The translations under genes were made by a program, and so were the position numbers. A DNA stretch of 64,000 nucleotides from JAZDRH01 sp047470865 (lineage in GTDB: Bacteria; Pseudomonadota; Gammaproteobacteria; Pseudomonadales; Pseudomonadaceae), in the NCBI RefSeq assembly GCF_047470865.1, contig NZ_JAZDRH010000001.1:62001-126000 (forward strand), given 5' to 3'. Below the pieces are notes generated by a model that ran no database searches, was not told where the DNA came from, and saw only the letters and a program-made list of their open reading frames with translations. The first letter of the stretch is position 1; each line of letters opens with the position of its first letter. Of the stretch, positions 58,597-64,000 are shown piece by piece.

Positions 58597-60060
58597 TTAA
58601 TTAAGGCCGGCGCTGATGCCCGTCATCTCGCAGGCCTTGCTTCCCGTGCGCGCCAGAGCATATTTATACTGTTCATTGAAAGGATAGCAACAAGAAATAC
58701 GTAATGCATTGCTAAACCTCCCGCTAGGCGAGTAGAGCATGCCAGGTGTTAAGCAAATATGTTCTTTCAGTAATTGCTGATGCAGTTCGACCGTATCTAT
58801 TTTACCTGGTAATTCAACCCAAAATACAAAACCACCTTGAGGCTTAGTCGCACAGGTTCCTTTTGGAAAATGCTGTGCAATGATAGCCTGTGCTTGGTTC
58901 ATATTCTCACTATAGCGTTTACGCAATTTGCGTAAATGATGGTCATAGCCACCAACAGCTAAAAACTGTGCAATAGTTTCACAGAGCAGTTGTGATTCAG
59001 CGACTGAGAGCATATTTTTTAGTTGTTGTACGGATTGACTAAAGCGTCCAGCACTAATCCATCCAATGCGAAAGTCAGGCGCTAAAGTTTTTGTAAAGCT
59101 TGAACAAAACATAACCCAGCCGTGTTTATCAAAGGTTTTTACTGCAGGCAGAACTTGATCAAATTGCAGTTCGCAATAAAGCCCATCCTCGATAAGGGGA
59201 ATTTCATACTGATTAACTAATTGAGCTAGACGTTTTTTCGCGGCTAATGGCATGCTGCAGCCAAGAGGGTTATGTAAGTTTGGCATGCAGATAATAGCCT
59301 GTATTCGTTTTTGCTCAAGCAGCATCTCTACCGCTTCAATTGATAGCCCTGTTTCGGCATGGGTTGGGATCTCTAATACCGTCAAGCCCATACTGGCGAG
59401 CAATGGCATTAAATAAAAATAGGTTGGAGATTCTAGCCCTACACAGTCGCCAGCTTTGGTTACTGCGCGTAAGGCTAAATGCAAAGCATCGACGCAACCG
59501 TGGGTGATAGTGACTTCGTTGGCATCTGTAACTATGCCTAAATCGAGCATGCGACGTGCAATTTGTTGGCGCAGATTTAAGCTGCCAGGCGGTAAAGCAT
59601 AACTACCAACGAGCTGAGGTTGCTGCCTTAGCAACTGAGTCATAATTTTCCCAAGCTTTTCACGCGGGTAGAAATCTGAGTCTTGAGTGGGGCATGCGAG
59701 CGAAATATTGGTGAATTCTGGGTTTTGTTGTGCGGCAAAAGTGGTATCAATCAAGCGTAAAACATTGGGTTTAGGTGCAGCACTCACACTATGGCTGGTC
59801 AGCGTATGTTCAAGTTTAGGTAATTGGTTACGAATATAAAAACCAGATTGCGGGCGTGCCTCAATAAATCCTTGATCTTCTAAATGGCGGTAGGCAGCAA
59901 TCACCGTATTGATACTGACAGAATAGGTTTTGGCTGTGCGTCTGACCGATGGAAAACGAGCGCCTGCTTTAAAAACATGGGTTTGAATAGCATGAGCTAG
60001 CTTTTCACTCAATTGATAATAGAGGGGGCGGTTATCTTGTAAATCCAGCGTAGTAGGCAC
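58597..60060 (-). CDS. MocR-type regulator (GntR helix-turn-helix + aminotransferase-like domain)
   Basis: A 487-residue PLP-dependent transcription factor. GTG 60060 is preferred because GGAG lies 6 bases upstream (rc of 60067-60070); TTG 60072 is a weaker option. N-terminal GntR winged helix: LYYQLSEKLAHAIQTHVFKA then RRTAKTYSVSINTVIAAYRHL. The aminotransferase fold (about 100-487) shows ITHGCVDALHLAL and MFCSSFTKTLAPDFRIGW, the latter with the PLP Lys. It faces a LysE exporter across a perfect operator, so it probably controls that exporter and itself in response to an amine or amino acid. Confidence 0.92.
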   Translation of the reverse strand: MPTTLDLQDNRPLYYQLSEKLAHAIQTHVFKAGARFPSVRRTAKTYSVSINTVIAAYRHLEDQGFIEARPQSGFYIRNQLPKLEHTLTSHSVSAAPKPNVLRLIDTTFAAQQNPEFTNISLACPTQDSDFYPREKLGKIMTQLLRQQPQLVGSYALPPGSLNLRQQIARRMLDLGIVTDANEVTITHGCVDALHLALRAVTKAGDCVGLESPTYFYLMPLLASMGLTVLEIPTHAETGLSIEAVEMLLEQKRIQAIICMPNLHNPLGCSMPLAAKKRLAQLVNQYEIPLIEDGLYCELQFDQVLPAVKTFDKHGWVMFCSSFTKTLAPDFRIGWISAGRFSQSVQQLKNMLSVAESQLLCETIAQFLAVGGYDHHLRKLRKRYSENMNQAQAIIAQHFPKGTCATKPQGGFVFWVELPGKIDTVELHQQLLKEHICLTPGMLYSPSGRFSNALRISCCYPFNEQYKYALARTGSKACEMTGISAGLN

Positions 60061-60072
60061 AGTTCTCTCCAA

Positions 60073-60116
60073 TGTAATGGTTACAGTTTAGTAAAATAAA
60101 AACTGTAACCATTACA
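60073..60116. promoter_or_regulatory. Perfect 17-bp inverted-repeat operator between mocR and lysE
   Basis: Arms TGTAATGGTTACAGTTT (60073-60089) and AAACTGTAACCATTACA (60100-60116) are exact reverse complements, separated by AGTAAAATAA. Each arm itself contains the small palindrome GTAA-N3-TTAC. The symmetric site sits just upstream of the MocR start and 75 bases before the exporter start. Confidence 0.85.
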
Positions 60117-60191
60117 ATACATAAATACTGAATCTGTATCTATGATTAATCTTAATTTAATCTATGGCTAATCAGTCAGTAGGGTAAAACC

Positions 60192-60818
60192 ATGATCAGC
60201 CTCGCTTTTATTTCTTATATTGTAGTGATGTCCATTACGCCAGGACCTAATAATCTCTTATTAACAGCCTCAGGTGTTAATTTTGGCTTAAAACGCACTT
60301 TGCCAGCGACTTTGGGCATTAGCATTGGCAGTGGGCTACAAACTTTTATTGCACTGCAAGCGTTTAGCTTTGTAGAGCAATGGATTAGTGAAATCCGCAT
60401 GCCAATTGCCATTATTGGTAGCCTTTATTTATTGTGGTTGTCGTGGAAAATCTATTTATCCAGCGCGCCAGAAAAAATCCAGCGCCCAGCCCCCGCTAGT
60501 TTCATACAAATGGCACTGTTTCAATGGATTAATCCTAAAGCGTGGTTAATGGCTGTTAACGTAGCTATTTTGTTTGCTACAAAAGGTGAGCAGCCTTGGC
60601 TGGCAAATATCGTATTAGCCAGTGCTAGTGCACTTATTAACTATCCATGTATTTTTATTTGGGCAGTAGCAGGTGATCGTTTACGCCTAGCCTTACAGCA
60701 TCCAATGCGTTTACGATTATTTAATATCAGCATGGCTGGTATGATGTCGCTAACTGCGCTTTGGTTGTTATTTGATGAGTTAAATACAGAGCTAAATTTT
60801 ATGCAAATTTACAGTTAA
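60192..60818 (+). CDS. LysE/RhtB-family exporter
   Basis: A 208-residue membrane protein with six predicted helices. It has the LysE/RhtB start pattern ISLAFISYIVVMSITPGPNNLLL (S/T-P-G-P-N-N) and the middle motif FQWINPKAWLMAVNVAILF (N-P-K-A-W). The family exports amino acids such as lysine, arginine, threonine or homoserine. It is divergent from the MocR gene with a shared operator, so its regulator likely senses the exported compound. Substrate unknown. Confidence 0.9.
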   Translation: MISLAFISYIVVMSITPGPNNLLLTASGVNFGLKRTLPATLGISIGSGLQTFIALQAFSFVEQWISEIRMPIAIIGSLYLLWLSWKIYLSSAPEKIQRPAPASFIQMALFQWINPKAWLMAVNVAILFATKGEQPWLANIVLASASALINYPCIFIWAVAGDRLRLALQHPMRLRLFNISMAGMMSLTALWLLFDELNTELNFMQIYS

Positions 60819-60835
60819 AGAGATAATAATTATAG

Positions 60836-60888
60836 AGGCTGGCATAACATCTAGCTTACTCTGTAACTAGGCTGAGCCAGCCTTAATT
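60836..60888 (+). terminator. Possible terminator of the LysE gene
   Basis: AGGCTGGC (60836-60843) pairs with GCCAGCCT (60876-60883) over a 32-base loop, with only TTAATT after it. A weak terminator at best. Confidence 0.35.
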
Positions 60889-61061
60889 TAAAGACTCTAT
60901 TGCAATTTGAAAAAATACTAAGCAAGGCATAGGCAGTTTTACGCATCGCTGTCTGAAGTGATAAAATAGAAATCTATTCTTAAAATGATCTAAGTTAAAA
61001 AAATATTTAACTATACTATTTTATACTAACGGAAATGTTTAGCCCATGACAGGAGGTCGTA

Positions 61062-61538
61062 ATGCTTAACATCATACTTGAACACCTTTCAAGTGAAGCG
61101 CAGTTAGAGGCTTTATTGAGCATTCAACAAGAACTAACAGATGCTGATTTTGTGCAAATACTATTAATTGCTGTTAATCCGGACATAGACAGCCAAGTTC
61201 GCTTAGAGGCGCTCAAAGTTCTTTCACGTTATAGCCAGCCTTTGCATGCTATTTTCTTTAAAAACGGCTTATGCCATTTAATTGGCAACGATAGCAATGA
61301 CTACATTCGTATCGCAGCGTTGAATGCTTTGTCTTTACAAAACTTGAGCGATCAAGAGTTTTCTACTTTACTCTTAGCGTTAGTAACAGGCGAGAATAAA
61401 GAGGCTCAAGTTGCAGGTTTTAAGCGCTTTAGAGAACACTTTGATACACAACGAGTGCACCAAGCTTTAGAACACTTGGCGCACCTCCCACAAGCTGTAG
61501 AGCAAATTAAGCAAGCTTTATTGGTCACTCACGCCTAA
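61062..61538 (+). CDS. HEAT-repeat-like helical protein
   Basis: A 158-residue all-helical protein with repeated short helix pairs (VRLEALKVLSRYSQPL; IRIAALNALSLQNLSDQE; AQVAGFKRFREHF), the look of HEAT/ARM-like repeats. A strong ribosome site (AGGAGG at about 61051-61056) precedes ATG 61062. It overlaps the convergent HAD gene by 21 bases. It has no catalytic motif and is probably a protein-binding scaffold. The SUKH/L7-like gene lies nearby, but a link is only conjecture. Confidence 0.72.
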   Translation: MLNIILEHLSSEAQLEALLSIQQELTDADFVQILLIAVNPDIDSQVRLEALKVLSRYSQPLHAIFFKNGLCHLIGNDSNDYIRIAALNALSLQNLSDQEFSTLLLALVTGENKEAQVAGFKRFREHFDTQRVHQALEHLAHLPQAVEQIKQALLVTHA

Positions 61539-62177
61539 TAGCTGTGCAAGCTGAGCTACGGACTCAACCAAGTACGTAGCGCCAGCTTGTTGCAACTCCT
61601 CTTTACTACCAAATCCGTAAGTAACGCCGCAGCACTGAATATGGTTTATCAGCGCACCGCTTATATCATGGTAGCGATCGCCTATCATTAAGGTTTTATC
61701 AAACTCTTGATTGCCACTTTGTATCAGAGCATAACGAATAACATCGGCTTTTTGAGAGCGACTGGCATCGAAAGTAGCACCATAAATACCAGTAAAATAC
61801 ATAGATAACTGGAAGTGCTGCAAAATAGTAATAGCGAAAGCCTCAGGTTTTGAAGTGGCCAGATAAAGTGTATAGCCTTTGTTTTTCAATCTTTCCAGTA
61901 AATTGATAATACCTGAGTAAGGAGTATTCTCATAAAGACCAGTGGTTTTGTAATACTGGCGATATAAAACCAGCGCCTGCTTAGTTTGCTCTGGTGAAAG
62001 CTTGAGTATCTGGCTAAATGAATCAACCAAAGGTGGACCGATAAAGCTTTTTAGTACCTCTGATGGCTGAGGCGCAAGACCTAACTGTTGTAATGCAAAA
62101 TTGATAGCATTATAAATACCGCTTGATGAGTCGGTTAGAGTGCCATCTAAATCAAAAAGTAAGTGTTTATATAACAT
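61518..62177 (-). CDS. HAD phosphatase, phosphoglycolate-phosphatase-like
   Basis: A 219-residue HAD-superfamily hydrolase with a helical cap. Motif I is FDLDGTLTDSSSG (nucleophile Asp in DLDGT), motif II is TSKPEAF, motif III Lys is in RSQKADVIRYAL and motif IV is MIGDRYHDISGA. The cap and pattern resemble Gph-type phosphatases and pyrophosphatase PpaX, and the substrate is not determined. ATG 62177 lies 65 bases before the divergent SUKH-fusion gene. Active-site residues are intact. Confidence 0.87.
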   Translation of the reverse strand: MLYKHLLFDLDGTLTDSSSGIYNAINFALQQLGLAPQPSEVLKSFIGPPLVDSFSQILKLSPEQTKQALVLYRQYYKTTGLYENTPYSGIINLLERLKNKGYTLYLATSKPEAFAITILQHFQLSMYFTGIYGATFDASRSQKADVIRYALIQSGNQEFDKTLMIGDRYHDISGALINHIQCCGVTYGFGSKEELQQAGATYLVESVAQLAQLLGVSDQ

Positions 62178-62260
62178 GCTTAAACTACCGAAGAAGGCTA
62201 TGAATTTGTAGAATAGCCTAACATGTTGGCCTATTAGCAGTAATGTTTAAGGATATGAGT

Positions 62261-63013
62261 GTGCAGTTACCAGATGAGTTACACCACTTATTACAAGCGC
62301 CTATTTTCTTTGAGGGCTTGGAAATGCCACAGCACTATGCTGATCCAAAACATGTTGATTGGTTTCAAATAGGGTATCGCGTGCATGGCATTACTCATGA
62401 AGATTTAACTTCTACAGAGTCTGGTGCTTTTCAACCAACATGGTATGTGTTTGCGCAAAATGAAATGGCAGATCCATTTTTTATTGATATAGCTGAACAA
62501 GAACAGGGTTTTCCTGTTTATTTTGCACGTCACGGACAGGGCTTTTGGCAAGCAGAACCTATTGCTGAAAGTTTTACTGCGTTTACTAATTATTTAAACC
62601 AAATTAAACAACGTGAGCAATGTATTCCAGAGCTTTTAGCCTTTGTACAAAACATTGCATCTGATAGCGAGTTCTGGTGCTCTGTTGAGTATTACTATGA
62701 GGAGTTATTAGCCTCAGTTGAAGAGGATGATGCTTTTTTACCTGTAAATGATCAGGTTAACCCAGCAGATTGGGAAGTCGTCCAGGTAAGATTGCTCGCC
62801 TTAGGTGCACGCAAACTGGAGGTCGTAAAATTTATTAAAGACTACTTGCAGCTCTCTTTGGTGCAAGCACTGGCGGTCACCAAGGAGTTACCCTTAACAG
62901 TTAAGCAAGGGGCACGCCGTTTTATGCAGGTGTTAGCAGATGACTTACAAGCATTAGGTGCTGAAGTGGATTTGCTGGCGATCACTAATGAGGGCTTGCT
63001 AGAAGCCCCATAG
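62261..63013 (+). CDS. SUKH (SMI1/KNR4) domain fused to L7/L12-C-terminal-like domain
   Basis: A 250-residue soluble protein. I favour GTG 62261 because AAGGA (62249-62253) is 7 bases upstream; ATG 62243 and ATG 62255 in the same frame lack that spacing. Residues about 1-130 look like a SUKH fold: DPFFIDIAEQEQGFPVYFARHGQGFWQ, then a final F-x-x-F-x-x-Y-L helix. Residues about 165-245 resemble the ribosomal L7/L12 C-terminal domain (WEVVQVRLLALGARKLEVVKFIKDYLQLSLVQALAVTKELP and the closing LQALGAEVDLLA). SUKH proteins often act as toxin immunity factors. The fusion is unusual to me, and its job is unknown. Confidence 0.72.
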   Translation: MQLPDELHHLLQAPIFFEGLEMPQHYADPKHVDWFQIGYRVHGITHEDLTSTESGAFQPTWYVFAQNEMADPFFIDIAEQEQGFPVYFARHGQGFWQAEPIAESFTAFTNYLNQIKQREQCIPELLAFVQNIASDSEFWCSVEYYYEELLASVEEDDAFLPVNDQVNPADWEVVQVRLLALGARKLEVVKFIKDYLQLSLVQALAVTKELPLTVKQGARRFMQVLADDLQALGAEVDLLAITNEGLLEAP

Positions 63014-63018
63014 CATCT

Positions 63019-64000
63019 TTAATCAAGAATAGCGTGCGGATAAAAACGTGATAAATCTTGAGTGATTCGAGAGCGGTCTTCACGCATACCAATGCCACAG
63101 GCGTGATCATTTACAATCCAACTGCCAATGAGCGTATAGCTATCATAGAATTTAGGTAGGGCGTAATATTCTTGGATAATAAAGCCTTCGTCGCCATAAA
63201 TGCCTTCGGTTTTCTCTACAACGCGGCCGTTTTGGACAATTTCAATATTCGCCCCTTCACGGCTAAAGATAGGTTTTTTAACGAAGTTACCTATACTCGA
63301 AGCTTTCCTGTCATTGGCAAAATAGGCTGGCAAAAGATTAGGGTGATTAGGAAATAACTCCCATAGTGCAGCTAATAAAGCCTTATTCGATAGAATACTT
63401 TTCCAAGCTGGTTCCAGCCATCCGGTAGTTTGTGTGGAAAGCGCTGAGGCGAAACTTTCACGAAACATAAACTCCCACGGATAAAGCTTAAACATATGCT
63501 CAATCGACTGATCAAGCAGGTCAGTGAAGTAGTCTTGTTGGTTTAACCCAATTTCATCAATATACAAAAATGGTGTTGAAAGCCCAGCTTCTTCGGCGCA
63601 ATCTTGTAAATATTGAACAGTAGCGCGATCTTCATCTGTGTCGCGACAGCACGTCATATAAATCTGTTGTAAATGGTAGTTTTGCCGTAACTCAGTAAAA
63701 CGGGCTATCAGCTGATCCTGAATACTATTAAATTGATCAGCATGGCGTGGAAGTTTGCCAGCTTCAATCTGTTCTTCTAGCCAGAGCCACTGAAAGAAAG
63801 CTGCTTCATATAGCGAAGTAGGCGTATCCGCATTATTTTCAAGTAACTTGGGGTGGCCGTAGCCAGAATACGCAAAATCAAGCCGCGAATAGAGTGAAGG
63901 TTCATGGGTTAGCCAAGAGTCACGTACAAAATCCCAGCATTGCTCTGGAATTTGAAATTTGCTTAGCCATTGTTCGCTATTGGCCACCATGTCAGCCACT
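63019..64000 (-). CDS. Glutathionylspermidine-synthase-like ATP-grasp protein, 5' end cut off by the window
   Basis: A frame of about 326 residues runs to the edge of the window; full-length relatives are about 380-390 residues, so the true start lies beyond 64000. The visible part has SRLDFAYSGYGHPKLLENNADTPTSLYEAAFFQWLWLEE, YPWEFMFRE, and the ATP-grasp-like end VKKPIFSREGANIEI plus GIGMREDRSRITQDLSRFYPH, all diagnostic of the GSP_synth C-terminal synthetase family (YgiC/YjfC type). It ligates an amine to a peptide by ATP; the substrate is unproved in most bacteria. It is convergent with the SUKH-fusion gene. Confidence 0.86.
   Translation of the reverse strand, partial: VADMVANSEQWLSKFQIPEQCWDFVRDSWLTHEPSLYSRLDFAYSGYGHPKLLENNADTPTSLYEAAFFQWLWLEEQIEAGKLPRHADQFNSIQDQLIARFTELRQNYHLQQIYMTCCRDTDEDRATVQYLQDCAEEAGLSTPFLYIDEIGLNQQDYFTDLLDQSIEHMFKLYPWEFMFRESFASALSTQTTGWLEPAWKSILSNKALLAALWELFPNHPNLLPAYFANDRKASSIGNFVKKPIFSREGANIEIVQNGRVVEKTEGIYGDEGFIIQEYYALPKFYDSYTLIGSWIVNDHACGIGMREDRSRITQDLSRFYPHAILD

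Noticed and set aside
1..64000. tRNA, rRNA, CRISPR, insertion sequence or prophage genes
   Set aside because: Reading the intergenic gaps and all coding frames, I saw no cloverleaf-like sequence, repeat array, transposase or phage structural gene. A tRNAscan or Infernal run would be decisive.

Overview
This 64-kb window reads as a chromosomal segment of a low-GC gammaproteobacterium of the Pseudomonadaceae. It is densely packed with housekeeping genes, and several runs keep gene orders I know from Pseudomonas aeruginosa. One run is ychJ-dinG-esterase-...-OmpA lipoprotein-pdxH-...-glycine-zipper lipoprotein-mnhA/C/D/E/F/G. The other is lysR|leuC-leuD-leuB-asd-fimV-truA-trpF-accD-folC-(SPOR protein)-cvpA-purF-metZ. 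AmrZ, ThrH, MetZ and the fused MnhA-MnhB antiporter subunit are also typical of pseudomonads. By eye, base composition is AT-leaning (roughly low-40s % GC), which suggests an insect-associated or otherwise GC-reduced relative rather than Pseudomonas proper. The organism assignment is inference.

Layout. 1-5.5 kb: the tail of a TgpA-like transglutaminase, a small lipoprotein, cysH, thrH, a frame-shifted unknown gene, an FGGY kinase and an unknown small gene. 5.5-12.5 kb: slt (lytic transglycosylase), a Uup-type ABC-F ATPase, a membrane TPR protein, and deaD with a structured leader. 12.7-16.3 kb: a hipBA toxin-antitoxin pair, then a minus-strand cluster (LEA-type lipoprotein, His-rich SEC-C protein, DUF2489 protein, unknown). 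16.3-26.1 kb: ychJ, dinG, a beta-lactamase-fold esterase, an AraC regulator, a SnoaL-like protein behind a Fur-box-like site, an atypical SDR, HU, amrZ, an OmpA lipoprotein, pdxH and a SlyB-like lipoprotein. 26.2-32 kb: a six-gene Mnh/Sha Na+(K+)/H+ antiporter operon whose leader folds into a possible SD-sequestering, pseudoknotted RNA switch.

32-37.9 kb: rarD, an SrmB-like helicase, eda, a thioesterase, an unknown gene, dusC and a LysR regulator. 38-55.5 kb: leucine biosynthesis, asd, fimV, then a 2.2-kb accessory insertion between fimV and truA (two exported orphan proteins and a broken DUF4189 gene), followed by truA-trpF-accD-folC-SPOR-cvpA-purF-metZ. 55.5-64 kb: a type Va autotransporter, a MocR regulator divergent from a LysE exporter with a perfect 17-bp inverted-repeat operator, a HEAT-like protein, a HAD phosphatase, a SUKH domain fused to an L7/L12-C-terminal-like domain, and a truncated glutathionylspermidine-synthase-like gene.

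The points most worth follow-up are: (1) the mnh leader RNA; (2) the 2687-3294 locus, where a canonical U UUA AAA slippery heptamer joins two halves of one protein; (3) the accessory insertion between fimV and truA, with an in-frame amber codon in a DUF4189 gene; (4) the MocR/LysE operator; (5) the SUKH-L7/L12-like fusion. I saw no tRNA, rRNA, CRISPR array, insertion sequence or prophage.
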